From an uncultured Anaeroplasmataceae bacterium (GTDB lineage: Bacteria; Bacillota_I; Bacilli_A; Acholeplasmatales; Anaeroplasmataceae): 64,000 bases of DNA. The translations under genes and the position numbers were made by a program. Below are positions 50,495 to 59,464 of the stretch, piece by piece. The DNA lies in the NCBI GenBank assembly GCA_910584005.1, contig CAJTXR010000005.1, positions 57,290-121,289 of the forward strand, in the 5' to 3' direction. The notes below the pieces were generated by a model. It saw nothing but the letters and a program-made list of their open reading frames with translations. It searched no databases and was not told the DNA's origin. Position 1 is the first letter of the stretch. Every line of letters begins with the position of its first letter.

Positions 50495-53132
50495 AATTAA
50501 TAATTTAAATAAATATTATTTTAAAGGAAAACGTAACGAGCTCCATGTGATTGATAATACAAGCTTAGAATTGCCTGATGTGGGTTTAATTTCAATACTA
50601 GGTCCTTCTGGATCTGGGAAAACTACCCTACTAAATGTCATTGGTGGACTAGATAAGGCAACAGGAACGATTCAATATGAGAATCAAGCAATTCATAATT
50701 CTAATATGCGTAAAATTGATGCTTACCGAAAAGAACATATTGGATATATCTTTCAAAATTATAATCTTTTACACGAAGAAACGGTTTATGAAAATTTAAG
50801 AATTGCTTTAGAAATGGTTGGCGTTGTAGATAAAGAAGAGGTAGAAAAAAGAATTGAATATACCTTAAAAGCAGTTGGAATGTTTAAATTTAGAAAGAAG
50901 CAGGCTTACGCTCTTTCTGGCGGGCAACAACAAAGAGTTGCGATTGCCCGGGCATTAGTTAAAAATGCTAAAATTATCATTGCGGATGAACCAACAGGAA
51001 ACTTAGATAATGAAAATACCATAGAAGTAATGAATATATTAAAAAAGATTTCTAAAAACACTTTGGTTTTGCTGGTTACCCATGATGTAAAGATTGCTCA
51101 TTTCTATGCAGATTATATTGTTGAAATTAAAGATGGGAAAATTTTATCTTTTAATAAACAAGAAGAAGCTATCTCTTTGTCTACTAATTCTTCTAATCAT
51201 GTTTATTTAAAAGATCTTTATCAGCATGAAGAAGAAACTTCGATTGGTACGACAAGAGTTTATATGGATCAAGATGCGGATTTTAAAATAGATTTAGATA
51301 TTATAGTTAGAAATGGGAATATTTATTTACAGTCCAATTTACCAATTAAACTCGTAGAATCTTCAAATTTAAAAATTATTGATGATCATTATCGAGATTT
51401 AAGTTCAAAAACATTTGAAGATATATCCTATGATTCTTCTTGGTTTAGCAATAAAAAACGAACGATGAAAGATGTTTTCTCTTCTTTTTGGAAGGTAGTA
51501 AAGAAATCTTTCTTTACCTTTAAAAATATGAACAAAAGAAGTAAAGTACTCTACTTTGCTTTCTTCTGTATTGGTATCTTATTGGGAGCGAGTGTCATTT
51601 GTACAATCAATTTTGCTACTCCAGATACTTCTGAGTTTTTCTATGCGAAAAATGAATATAGAATGATTTCGCCAAATCATACATTTACTCAAGATCCAAT
51701 TATAAACATAAAAGAAAATTTTGAAGAAAATACTTTAGTTAAGCCTTCAGTAATGAATGAAGAAGACTATCTTATCTTTCGTTTAAATACAACGTATCAT
51801 AAGCAAATTCAATTAAAACTAAATACACTTGTTTTACGTTGTATCAATGAAGATATTAATCTTCTTTATGGGACTTATCCTCAAAGCGAAAACGAGGTTG
51901 TAATTGATGCGAAAAATGCTCGGCTAATCAGTAATGAATATGGGGTAGGAGCTCCTTTGAAAGAGGCCTTAGGGGATTTGATTGAACTTCACTCAAAAGA
52001 AGGTGCAATACTAGAAGCAAAGATTGTGGGTATTTGTAAATCAGCTCAAAAAACAGTGTATACTACAGATGAACTATATACAAAATGGTTGAACTATAGA
52101 GAGATAAGCCTCTTTGGAGATTATCGATTCTATGAAACAGAAGTTGATGCGAATGGAGAACCTCTTTACGAAATACTTTCAGGAAGTATAGAGCCTGCTA
52201 AAATTGGGCTATTAGGGAAATATACAAATTTACAGGCGTTAGTTCATGAGGATAATATTTCATATCAGCGGAAAGAAACGATTGGGTATAATGGTAGAAT
52301 TTATAAAATTGTGGGAACCTATCGGTATAAACCAGATACGTTTAATGTTTCAATAGATGAAGTTATTATCAATACGCCATTAACGAAACAGTGGAAATAT
52401 ACAGATGATTTGGCCGTATCAGAAGAGGATTATCTATTATTATCTGGGAAAGCCCCTTCAGGATTAAGAGAGTGCATTGCTTCTGTTTACTCTGGATATC
52501 AGATCGGAGATAAAATCTCAGATAAAGAAGTAGTGGGGATCTTTAATGGAACCTCAGCTGCTCTTTCTGCAAAAAGCATTGTGGATTTAGATTGTATGAT
52601 ATTGAGCAACTACAAATATGATATGATTGGGTTCCATGTTCAAAATGATTTTAAAACACCTGCGAATCATGAAGTAATTTCTTTATTTGATTATAAAGCC
52701 CGCCTTGTTAAAGAAAACCAAGTATCAAATTTGAAATTATTTGAGTTGTTATCTTTAATCTTAATGCTGATTAGTGCACTATTTATTTATCTGATTATGC
52801 GAAGCAAAATGATATCAGAAATTTATAATATCGGTGTTTATCGATGTTTGGGTGCTCCTCGAAAAAAAATTATTGGCAAATTTATAGTGGATTTAGTAAT
52901 ATTAACTTCGTTAACAACCTTAATTGGATATTTAATTATTTTATTTACCTATAACATAAGTGCTAAGTATATCAATGATTTATTAGGAGAAAATATGCTA
53001 CGAGTGAATAACTTGTTGTTTATTGCAGGATTGCTTGTAATCTACCTTTTAAATTTACTTATAGGTATATTACCAATTTGCATGTTATTGAGGAAGACAC
53101 CTTCGGAAATTTGTTCTAAATACGATATATAA
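50487..53132 (+). CDS. ABC transporter, fused ATPase and FtsX-like permease (2)
   Basis: An 881-residue partner of the preceding gene. The ATPase has GPSGSGKTT, FQNYNLLHEETV, LSGGQQQR and IADEPTGNLD. A cytoplasmic linker of ~110 residues leads to a first transmembrane helix (VLYFAFFCIGILLGASVICTINF) near residue 355. A large outside domain and three C-terminal helices (LFELLSLILMLISALFIYLIM, IVDLVILTSLTTLIGYLIILF, LLFIAGLLVIYLLNLLIGI) follow. The start at 50487 lies 12 nt after AAAAGGAG; the ATG at 50475 directly abuts that site. It is 180 residues longer than its partner, mostly outside the membrane. A terminator follows. Confidence 0.88.
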   Translation: MIKINNLNKYYFKGKRNELHVIDNTSLELPDVGLISILGPSGSGKTTLLNVIGGLDKATGTIQYENQAIHNSNMRKIDAYRKEHIGYIFQNYNLLHEETVYENLRIALEMVGVVDKEEVEKRIEYTLKAVGMFKFRKKQAYALSGGQQQRVAIARALVKNAKIIIADEPTGNLDNENTIEVMNILKKISKNTLVLLVTHDVKIAHFYADYIVEIKDGKILSFNKQEEAISLSTNSSNHVYLKDLYQHEEETSIGTTRVYMDQDADFKIDLDIIVRNGNIYLQSNLPIKLVESSNLKIIDDHYRDLSSKTFEDISYDSSWFSNKKRTMKDVFSSFWKVVKKSFFTFKNMNKRSKVLYFAFFCIGILLGASVICTINFATPDTSEFFYAKNEYRMISPNHTFTQDPIINIKENFEENTLVKPSVMNEEDYLIFRLNTTYHKQIQLKLNTLVLRCINEDINLLYGTYPQSENEVVIDAKNARLISNEYGVGAPLKEALGDLIELHSKEGAILEAKIVGICKSAQKTVYTTDELYTKWLNYREISLFGDYRFYETEVDANGEPLYEILSGSIEPAKIGLLGKYTNLQALVHEDNISYQRKETIGYNGRIYKIVGTYRYKPDTFNVSIDEVIINTPLTKQWKYTDDLAVSEEDYLLLSGKAPSGLRECIASVYSGYQIGDKISDKEVVGIFNGTSAALSAKSIVDLDCMILSNYKYDMIGFHVQNDFKTPANHEVISLFDYKARLVKENQVSNLKLFELLSLILMLISALFIYLIMRSKMISEIYNIGVYRCLGAPRKKIIGKFIVDLVILTSLTTLIGYLIILFTYNISAKYINDLLGENMLRVNNLLFIAGLLVIYLLNLLIGILPICMLLRKTPSEICSKYDI

Positions 53133-53138
53133 AAAAGA

Positions 53139-53178
53139 AGCTGCTAGAAACTTTTTGTTTCTGAACAGCTCCTTTTTT
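53139..53178. terminator. Terminator between ABC genes and CYTH gene
   Basis: AGCTG...AGAAAC pairs with GTTTCT...CAGCT around TTTTT with a small internal mismatch. A and T runs flank it on both sides. Confidence 0.75.
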
Positions 53179-53719
53179 ATTTTCGATGATCAAAAGCCCG
53201 TTTGCTTTTCCGAATAGATTCTTTATATTCAATTTGATGGGTATCTAAGAAATCCCTAAAATCCTTTAATCCTTGGTCAACCTCATCGACCTCATATTCA
53301 ATTTCATAATCGATATGACCATAATACTCACTTCGATCAAAGAAGATAGTTCCATCTTTATATGGACCAGAAGCTCGATAAGTTGTTAATTCAGCTATGT
53401 TTTTCACGAAATAGGGCAATCCTATAATTGATGCATCAAATCCATTTTCTAGCATCTCAAATGCCTTTTCCTTACTGATTAATATATGAGTTTCATCTGC
53501 TCCAATTGTTGATCTTGTCTTTTTTGTTAACTTATAATTGTTTCCTTTTTTGCGTATTCTAAGAACGGTTTGATCCTTCATCAGAAGAGTGTCCTCCGTA
53601 TCAAAATAGAAATTGGTTTGTGGAAAAATATTATTTGTCAAGTGGAATTCTTCCAATAAATTACCATATTGTTCCTTAGAAATAAAGGTCTTAAATTCTA
53701 TTTCTTTATTTTTATCCAT
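53177..53719 (-). CDS. CYTH domain protein (YjbK-like triphosphatase)
   Basis: A 180-residue CYTH (CyaB/thiamine triphosphatase) superfamily protein. It opens with NKEIEFKTFISKEQY, the signature ExExK-type motif, followed by NFYFDTEDTLLMKDQTVLRIRKKGNNYKLTKK and a closing IDYEIEYEVDE. These acidic and basic residues line the beta-barrel tunnel that hydrolyses or binds triphosphates. YjbK-type proteins lie near nadF in Bacillus, and here nadK is divergently transcribed next door, supporting the assignment. Possible activity is on tripolyphosphate or a nucleotide triphosphate. GTGAGG precedes the start. Confidence 0.9.
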   Translation of the reverse strand: MDKNKEIEFKTFISKEQYGNLLEEFHLTNNIFPQTNFYFDTEDTLLMKDQTVLRIRKKGNNYKLTKKTRSTIGADETHILISKEKAFEMLENGFDASIIGLPYFVKNIAELTTYRASGPYKDGTIFFDRSEYYGHIDYEIEYEVDEVDQGLKDFRDFLDTHQIEYKESIRKSKRAFDHRK

Positions 53720-53789
53720 ATTTGATACCTCACATATTAAATATACATATAATTATTATCTAATATTTAATTGAAAAAATCAAGTGTTG

Positions 53790-53798
53790 TGATAAAAT
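53790..53798 (+). promoter_or_regulatory. Extended -10 promoter of nadK
   Basis: TGATAAAAT at 53790-53798, with TTGAAA 16 nt upstream of the -10 (53771-53776). Confidence 0.55.
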
Positions 53799-53836
53799 AA
53801 TAGTAGAATAAATAAAAAATGACAGGGTTGAAAGCT

Positions 53837-54598
53837 ATGAAATACTGGATTATTACAAAGAATGATGTTTTTTCTAATCAAATCAAAGAACAAATTATAT
53901 CCAAACTTCATCATAGTTTAGATGAAATTTGTCCTGATGTTATAGTGGCTATTGGTGGGGATGGCACCTTTATAAGAGCTGTACATCAATACCCAAATGC
54001 AATTATTTTTGGACTTCATACAGGAAATTTGGGATTTTATACGAATTATACTATAGAAACATTAGAACAGCTCATTGAAGATTTAAATGAAGAAAAATAT
54101 AAAATGGACTCTTTGGATTTATTGCAGTGCAAAATAAATTCAAAGAATCGCCAATTTGTAGATTTTGCAATTAATGAATTTACCATCATTATGTCCCCTA
54201 AAACCCTAACGCTAAATGTATTTATTGATCATGAGCAGTTGGAAACTTTTCGGGGAACGGGACTATGCATTTCAACACCCTATGGCTCAACAGCTTATAA
54301 TAAATCCTTACATGGAGCGATTTTAGATCCCAAGGTAAAAGCATTGCAATTAACTGAAATTGGCGGAATTAATTCTAACGCTTACCGGACAATTTCATCT
54401 CCAATGATTATCTCCTGTGATCGAGAAATCAAACTCGAAACGGTTTGGCAAGAAGAGGTATGCATTACATTAGATAATCGAGCTTATCCTGTTCATGACT
54501 TTGAATCCGCTACGATTTCTTTAGCTTTACAAAAAGTAAAAATTGGGTATCACACTATGCCAAATTTCATTCAGAGAATCAAACGAGCATTTTTATAA
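53837..54598 (+). CDS. nadK: NAD kinase
   Basis: Phosphorylates NAD to NADP (EC 2.7.1.23). The 253 residues show the GGDGT nucleotide-binding loop in DVIVAIGGDGTFIRA, NLGFYTNY, NEFTI, and FRGTGLCISTPYGSTAYNKSLHGAIL, the NAD-site signature. Length fits the shorter Bacillus NadF type. The start at 53837 follows AGGG by 9 nt; the ATG at 53819 lacks a ribosome site. It is convergent with clpP and divergent from the CYTH gene. Confidence 0.95.
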   Translation: MKYWIITKNDVFSNQIKEQIISKLHHSLDEICPDVIVAIGGDGTFIRAVHQYPNAIIFGLHTGNLGFYTNYTIETLEQLIEDLNEEKYKMDSLDLLQCKINSKNRQFVDFAINEFTIIMSPKTLTLNVFIDHEQLETFRGTGLCISTPYGSTAYNKSLHGAILDPKVKALQLTEIGGINSNAYRTISSPMIISCDREIKLETVWQEEVCITLDNRAYPVHDFESATISLALQKVKIGYHTMPNFIQRIKRAFL

Positions 54599-54625
54599 AA
54601 AAAATTCTATCCTAGGATAGAATTT
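54594..54625 (-). terminator. clpP terminator overlapping its stop codon
   Basis: AAATTCTATCC (54602-54612) and GGATAGAATTT (54615-54625) form a perfect palindromic stem. Reading leftward it is followed by eight T. The clpP stop TAG is at the centre, and nadK ends just before it, so it may serve both genes weakly or strongly. Confidence 0.75.
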
Positions 54626-55181
54626 CATCAATGATATGATACGCTAACGCTTCTTTGGCAGACATGTAATAATCTCGTTCTGTATCGTGACTAATTTCAT
54701 CAACACTCTTATGACAAAGCTCTGCAAGGAGCTCATTCATAAGAGCTTTTGTTTTTAATAGGCGTTTGGCCTGAATATCAATATCTGATACAACTCCCTG
54801 CATTCCACCATAAGGCTGATGAATCATAACTTCTGCATGAGGCAAGGCTTTTCTTTTCCCTGTTCCACTTGCTAGAAGGAACGCGGCCATAGAAGCGGCC
54901 ATTCCTACTACAATGGTATTCACTTTTGAATGAATATACCGCATTGTATCATAAATGGCTAGTCCAGAAGTGATCGATCCACCTGGGGAGGAAATATAGA
55001 TATCAATTTCTTCATGACTTATAGAATCTAAATATAGTAACTGAGAGATTAGAATTGATGACATATGGTCATCAATTTCTCCTATAAGTAAAATGATTCG
55101 GTCTTGCATTAATCTTGAGTAAATATCATAGCTGCGTTCTCCACCGGCTCCTTTTTCTAAAACATATGGTATATAGTTCAT
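54612..55181 (-). CDS. clpP: ATP-dependent Clp protease proteolytic subunit
   Basis: The tetradecameric serine peptidase of the Clp system (EC 3.4.21.92). The 189 residues show IYISSPGGSI, nucleophile Ser97 in VGMAASMAA, His121 in VMIHQPYGG, and the acidic partner Asp170 in TERDYYMSA. AAAAGGAG precedes the ATG. Length is slightly below the ~194 norm. The upstream region is shared with gap and contains a cre-like element near an extended -10 (TGGTAAGAT on the minus strand). No CtsR box was recognised. Confidence 0.96.
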   Translation of the reverse strand: MNYIPYVLEKGAGGERSYDIYSRLMQDRIILLIGEIDDHMSSILISQLLYLDSISHEEIDIYISSPGGSITSGLAIYDTMRYIHSKVNTIVVGMAASMAAFLLASGTGKRKALPHAEVMIHQPYGGMQGVVSDIDIQAKRLLKTKALMNELLAELCHKSVDEISHDTERDYYMSAKEALAYHIIDEILS

Positions 55182-55214
55182 TTTATATCTCCTTTTCTTT
55201 TCACTTTATCTTAC

Positions 55215-55228
55215 CAAAAACGTTTACA
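55215..55228. promoter_or_regulatory. cre-like element between clpP and gap
   Basis: CAAAAACGTTTACA matches 12 of 14 positions of the CcpA consensus on either strand. It is about 75 nt upstream of the predicted gap transcript and next to the clpP promoter. The core AAACGTTTACA is the same as in the opp site. Confidence 0.45.
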
Positions 55229-55261
55229 TAAATTTGTTATAAAAAGTCGATACTAAAAATA

Positions 55262-55290
55262 TTGATAATAAAAAATTTAAGTGGTAAAAT
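55262..55290 (+). promoter_or_regulatory. Promoter of gap
   Basis: TTGATA (55262-55267), a 17-nt spacer and TAAAAT (55285-55290) preceded by TGG: a strong promoter with an extended -10. Confidence 0.8.
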
Positions 55291-55329
55291 AATAATGTAA
55301 AAAAACAATTTTAGGAGGAATTTATAATT

Positions 55330-56361
55330 ATGGCTATTAAAGTAGCAATTAACGGATTTGGACGTATTGGACGTTTAGCTTTCAGACAAATGTTTGGTGC
55401 TAAAGGATATGAAATCGTAGCAATTAACGATTTGACTGATCCAAAGATGTTAGCAAATTTATTAAAGTATGATACTGCACAAGGTGGATATTGTGGTCAT
55501 TATGGTGAAGGTCTACACACAGTTGTCGCTGGTGAAGGATCTATCACTGTAGATGGCAAGACTATTACAATTTATGCTGAAAAAGAAGCAGTAAATTTAC
55601 CTTGGGGAAAACTAGGTGTTGATGTAGTATTAGAATGTACTGGTTTCTACACAAAGAAAGAAAAAGCACAAGCTCATATCGAAGCAGGTGCAAAGAAGGT
55701 TGTTATTTCTGCTCCAGCAGGAAATGATCTTCCAACTGTAGTTTATGGGGTTAACGAAAATGTATTAACAAAGAACGATACAATTATTTCTGCAGCTTCT
55801 TGTACTACAAACTGTTTAGCTCCTATGGCAAATGCTTTAAATAAATATGCTGCTATTCAATCTGGTATCATGAGCACAATTCATGCATATACTGGAGATC
55901 AAATGATTCTTGATGGACCACATAGAAAGGGCGATTTAAGAAGAGCACGTGCTGGTGCTGCAAACATCGTTCCAAACTCTACTGGTGCTGCAAAGGCTAT
56001 CGGTTTGGTTATTCCTGAATTAAATGGTAAGTTAATTGGTTCCGCACAACGTGTTCCAGTTACAACTGGTTCAACTACAATCTTAACTGCTGTAGTTAAG
56101 GGTAAGGATGTTACTGTAGATGGAATTAACGCTGCTATGAAGGCTGCTGCTTCTGAATCTTTTGGATATAATGAAGATCCAATCGTTTCATCTGATGTAA
56201 TTGGTATGAAATTTGGTTCATTATTTGATGCAACTCAAACAATGGTAGCTAAACTTGCTGATGATTTATATCAGGTTCAGGTTGTTTCTTGGTATGATAA
56301 TGAAAATTCATATACAAGCCAAATGGTTAGAACAATCAAGTATTTTGCTGAATTAAAGTAA
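55330..56361 (+). CDS. gap: Glyceraldehyde-3-phosphate dehydrogenase, type I
   Basis: Central glycolytic enzyme (EC 1.2.1.12). The 343 residues start MAIKVAINGFGRIGRLAFRQ. The NAD-preferring Asp34 is in AINDLTD, and the catalytic Cys158 is in SAASCTTNCLAP. WYDNENSYTSQMVR lies near the end. AGGAGGA precedes the ATG. It is monocistronic with its own strong promoter and terminator. NAD specificity and the single copy in view fit the glycolytic GapA role rather than GapB. A cre-like site upstream suggests catabolite control. Confidence 0.97.
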   Translation: MAIKVAINGFGRIGRLAFRQMFGAKGYEIVAINDLTDPKMLANLLKYDTAQGGYCGHYGEGLHTVVAGEGSITVDGKTITIYAEKEAVNLPWGKLGVDVVLECTGFYTKKEKAQAHIEAGAKKVVISAPAGNDLPTVVYGVNENVLTKNDTIISAASCTTNCLAPMANALNKYAAIQSGIMSTIHAYTGDQMILDGPHRKGDLRRARAGAANIVPNSTGAAKAIGLVIPELNGKLIGSAQRVPVTTGSTTILTAVVKGKDVTVDGINAAMKAAASESFGYNEDPIVSSDVIGMKFGSLFDATQTMVAKLADDLYQVQVVSWYDNENSYTSQMVRTIKYFAELK

Positions 56362-56375
56362 TTATAATTTAAAAT

Positions 56376-56413
56376 AAATTGTGGAAGGCAGATTTAGGCT
56401 TTCCACAATTTTT
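56376..56413 (+). terminator. Intrinsic terminator after gap
   Basis: AAATTGTGGAAGGC and GCTTTCCACAATTT pair with one G-U around an 8-nt loop, then T residues. Confidence 0.88.
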
Positions 56414-56453
56414 CTTTTATGGTAAAATAAAAGAAAAAGAAGAGGTAAAATTT

Positions 56454-57104
56454 ATGGAGTGGAAAGACTTTATTGATGGCGAAAGAACACAAGAGTATTA
56501 TGTTCAATTAAAAGAACGAGTGAATGAAGAATATAATCGGTATCTTTGTCATCCAGATTATAAAAAAATATATCATGCTTTTTCAGCAACTCCTTTAGAA
56601 AAGGTTAAGGTCGTCATTTTAGGACAAGATCCTTATCATGAGGTCAATCAAGCACATGGATTGGCGTTTTCAGTATTGTGCAGTCAAATCCCCCCATCTT
56701 TACAAAATATATATAAAGAAATGGAATCTGATTTAGGAATTCCTGTTCATCAGGATGGAAACTTAGATTATTTGGCTAAACAAGGCGTATTGTTATTAAA
56801 TACAATTTTAACAGTGCGAAATGGAAAGGCTTTGGCTCATCAAGGCTTTGGTTGGGAAATTTTTACAGATCATGTGATTCGTTTTTTAAATACACTTGAT
56901 CAACCAATTGTATTTATCTTATGGGGAAGTAATGCAATTTCTAAAAAAGCGATTTTAAATAATCCGAATCATTATATTATCACATCTCCTCATCCATCTC
57001 CTTTATCTGCTTATCGTGGTTTTTTTGGTTCAAAGCCTTTTTCTAAAACAAATGAATTTTTAGTAAAGAACCATTTAGAACCAATTCAGTGGGTGAAAGC
57101 CTAA
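56454..57104 (+). CDS. ung: Uracil-DNA glycosylase, family 1
   Basis: Removes uracil from DNA (EC 3.2.2.27). It has 216 residues from the ATG at 56454, which follows AAGAGGTAAA. In-frame codons upstream from 56379 lie inside the gap terminator and are rejected. The catalytic water-activating Asp59 is in VVILGQDPYH. GVLLLNTILTVR and the C-terminal HPSPLSAYRGFFG complete the family signatures. An extended -10 TGGTAAAAT lies just upstream. Length and motifs are normal. Confidence 0.97.
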   Translation: MEWKDFIDGERTQEYYVQLKERVNEEYNRYLCHPDYKKIYHAFSATPLEKVKVVILGQDPYHEVNQAHGLAFSVLCSQIPPSLQNIYKEMESDLGIPVHQDGNLDYLAKQGVLLLNTILTVRNGKALAHQGFGWEIFTDHVIRFLNTLDQPIVFILWGSNAISKKAILNNPNHYIITSPHPSPLSAYRGFFGSKPFSKTNEFLVKNHLEPIQWVKA

Positions 57105-57148
57105 GGTTTATTCTATAATTATCATATTATGGTTATGGGTGAATAAAA

Positions 57149-57580
57149 TTGAATTACTTTAATCCAAATATGAATTCTTATGATCAATATGTAGTGAAAC
57201 AAAATGATTCCTTATATATGATTGCTAAAAAATATGGAATTAGTGTAGAGGAATTGAAATCTGCTAATCATTTGGTTTCAAATATGATTTATCCAAATCA
57301 AATCCTATTTATACCTAAGAAAAACACAATTGTAACCAAAACGAATGATAGTGTTTCTGAATTAATCAATAAGTATCATTTGAACTTACAGGATTTATCT
57401 AATTTAAAAGTTGTACCAAATCAAAATATACCTTATCGCGTGAATAAAACACATACAGTAAAGGTAAATGAGTGTATTGAAGATATTTTAGCAAAGTATC
57501 AAATTTCTCCTTTGGAACTACTTAAATTAAATGAAAATAAAATATTAATACCTGGTGAAAAAATAATTATTGAAAAATAG
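57149..57580 (+). CDS. LysM-repeat protein without a signal peptide
   Basis: 143 residues with two or three LysM units: YVVKQNDSLYMIAKKYGISVEELKSAN...IYPNQILFIP, a degenerate middle unit (VSELINKYHLNLQDLSN), and HTVKVNECIEDILAKYQISPLELLKLNENKILIPGEKIII. The start is TTG at 57149, 6 nt after GGGTGA; the first ATG at 57170 has no ribosome site. There is no signal peptide or membrane helix. In spore-formers, cytosolic LysM proteins such as SafA and SpoVID attach to the forespore surface, so a spore-coat role is possible, but this is inference. No clear sporulation promoter was recognised. Confidence 0.8.
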   Translation: MNYFNPNMNSYDQYVVKQNDSLYMIAKKYGISVEELKSANHLVSNMIYPNQILFIPKKNTIVTKTNDSVSELINKYHLNLQDLSNLKVVPNQNIPYRVNKTHTVKVNECIEDILAKYQISPLELLKLNENKILIPGEKIIIEK

Positions 57581-57644
57581 TTATTTTTTTCTTTATTGAA
57601 ACTGAATTTAGTGATAGAATTAGTAAAGAAAAGAGGAGTTTCTT

Positions 57645-58142
57645 ATGAAGTACTGTTTAGAATGTGGAACAAAATTAGAATTAAAATTTTTAGAAAATGA
57701 AGGAAATATTCCGTTTTGCAAAAACTGTAATACTTACCGATTTCCTGTATTTTATATGGCTTGCAGTATGATTGTTACTACCAAAGATTTTAAACAGGTA
57801 CTTTTAATCAAGCAGTATAAACAGAATAGAAATATATTGGTTGCAGGATATGTGAAAAAAGGCGAAAGTGCAGAGGAAACCGCCATTCGTGAAATTAAAG
57901 AAGAAGTTGGACTAGATGTCGATTTCTTAGTATTTAATCAAACCAAATATCATGAGAAAAGTAACAACTTAATGATGAATTTTATTGCGGTGGTAAAGGA
58001 TACAAACGTTACTATAAATGAAGAGGTGGATTCTTTTCAGTGGTTTTCTTTAGAGGAGGCTCTTCATCAAATCGCCGAAAATAGTTTGGCTAAAGAATTC
58101 TATATATTATTTTACACAAAGGTAAAGAACCATGAAATATAA
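57645..58142 (+). CDS. Nudix hydrolase with N-terminal zinc ribbon
   Basis: 165 residues, resembling the C-terminal two-thirds of NudC-type NADH pyrophosphatase. A Cys4 zinc ribbon (CLECG near 4-8, CKNC near 26-29) precedes the Nudix box GYVKKGESAEETAIREIKEEVGL, which fits Gx5Ex7REUxEExGU exactly. The substrate is unknown; the ribbon suggests NADH- or NAD-capped-RNA-like substrates. It overlaps the HAD phosphatase gene by 11 nt. An extended -10 TGATAGAAT (57612-57620) and AAGAGGAG lead into it. Confidence 0.88.
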   Translation: MKYCLECGTKLELKFLENEGNIPFCKNCNTYRFPVFYMACSMIVTTKDFKQVLLIKQYKQNRNILVAGYVKKGESAEETAIREIKEEVGLDVDFLVFNQTKYHEKSNNLMMNFIAVVKDTNVTINEEVDSFQWFSLEEALHQIAENSLAKEFYILFYTKVKNHEI

Positions 58143-58764
58143 GATGATTTTATTTGATTTGGATGGCACAATTTTAAATACGATTGAAGATTTGCATCAT
58201 GCCTGTAATTTTGCTTTAACCCAATATGGACTACCTTCCATTACAGTAGAACAAACGAAGCAATATCTAGGGCATGGAATTCGGCAGTTGCTACTTTTCG
58301 CATCTCAAAACGATGACAGAATAGAAGATATATTAAAATGCTTTAAAACGTATTATGCAAAGCATTTTAATGTTTTTACTAAAACTTATCCTAATATAGA
58401 AGAAGTTTTAACCTATTGTCAAAAGAAAAGATTAATTTTAGGCGTATATACGAATAAGGTTGAAGACATTGCTCGCCCGCTTGTACTTGCTCATTTTACT
58501 CAATTTGATTTTATATTTGGGGAAATCGATGGAAGAAAAAGAAAGCCAGACCCTACCTTTTTAGATTGTCTTATCAGAAAGTATCAAGTGCAAAAGAGTG
58601 AAGTTTTATACATTGGAGATAGTGAAGTTGATTATGAATTGGCCAAAAATGCTCAAATTGATGGACTATGTGTGAGTTATGGATTTCGCAACAGGAGTGT
58701 GTTACTTCAATTGACAGATCAAGTTGTGGATTCTCCACTAGAAATTTTAAAGTATTTGGAGTAG
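58132..58764 (+). CDS. HAD hydrolase, phosphoglycolate phosphatase/PpaX-like
   Basis: A 210-residue HAD-superfamily phosphatase. Motif I is FDLDGTILNT with nucleophile Asp and acid Asp; the helical cap includes YGLPSITVEQTKQYLGHGIRQL; motif II is in LGVYTNK; motif III is a Lys in RKRKPDP; motif IV is YIGDSEVDYE. The cap pattern is that of the Gph/PpaX group, so phosphoglycolate or pyrophosphate is a possible substrate. Its start lies within the Nudix gene, so the two are coupled. Confidence 0.88.
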   Translation: MKYKMILFDLDGTILNTIEDLHHACNFALTQYGLPSITVEQTKQYLGHGIRQLLLFASQNDDRIEDILKCFKTYYAKHFNVFTKTYPNIEEVLTYCQKKRLILGVYTNKVEDIARPLVLAHFTQFDFIFGEIDGRKRKPDPTFLDCLIRKYQVQKSEVLYIGDSEVDYELAKNAQIDGLCVSYGFRNRSVLLQLTDQVVDSPLEILKYLE

Positions 58765-58769
58765 AGGGT

Positions 58770-59426
58770 ATGGATGAGAGTATTCGTTTATTGTTAAACA
58801 TTATTGAATATATAGGAACAATTGCTTTTGCAATATCAGGTGCATTAATTGCAATTGAGAATCGAATGGATTTGTTAGGGGTTATCCTTTTAGGAAGTAC
58901 AACTGCCGTAGGCGGTGGCTTATTCAGAGATATTATCATTGGTAAAGATATGCCTGCCATGTTTAGTAATCCAAGCTATGTAATCGTGGCTGTAATCACA
59001 ACGATTGTAGTTTTTGTTGTAATGTGTGGTTTAAAAAATATGAAAGTCATAGAATCTAAAGCATATCGGATTAGTTATAATCTTACTGATAGTTTGGGAT
59101 TAGGTGTATTTGTAGTTGTTGGAACTACAGAAACGATGTCAGCAGGAGTTACAAATCATTTTTTAATTATCTTTTGTGCTGTTTTAACTGCCGTAGGCGG
59201 TGGAATGCTTAGAGATATTATGTCGGCTCATATTCCTGCGATTTTTAGAAAGCATATTTATTGCGTTGCCGCAATTGTAGGGGCGATATTATATTATGCC
59301 ATCACTTATTTAAGTAATCTATATGCTTTAGCTGTTATTTCTACAATTTGTAGTGTGGTTCTAATTCGTTTTTTCGCATTTTATTTTAAATTAAATCTGC
59401 CAAAGGTTAAAATTAATGTAGAATAA
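58770..59426 (+). CDS. TRIC-type cation channel family protein (UPF0126)
   Basis: 218-residue integral membrane protein. Two repeats of the family signature, TTAVGGGLFRDIIIGKDMPAMF and LTAVGGGMLRDIMSAHIPAIF, lie about 85 residues apart in a seven-helix layout. This is the prokaryotic TRIC/YicG-YadS fold with an internal duplication, which forms K+-selective trimeric pores in studied members. The start at 58770 follows GAGGGT; in-frame codons upstream lie within the HAD gene. It lies 5 nt after the HAD stop, so in the same operon. Confidence 0.92.
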   Translation: MDESIRLLLNIIEYIGTIAFAISGALIAIENRMDLLGVILLGSTTAVGGGLFRDIIIGKDMPAMFSNPSYVIVAVITTIVVFVVMCGLKNMKVIESKAYRISYNLTDSLGLGVFVVVGTTETMSAGVTNHFLIIFCAVLTAVGGGMLRDIMSAHIPAIFRKHIYCVAAIVGAILYYAITYLSNLYALAVISTICSVVLIRFFAFYFKLNLPKVKINVE

Positions 59427-59464
59427 ATGGGTTTAATTTGATATAATACTATATGGTGATTAAT

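Noticed and set aside
57105..57148. CATATTAT as a sigma-E, sigma-G or sigma-K -10 box before the LysM gene
   Set aside because: No matching -35 element at proper spacing could be identified.
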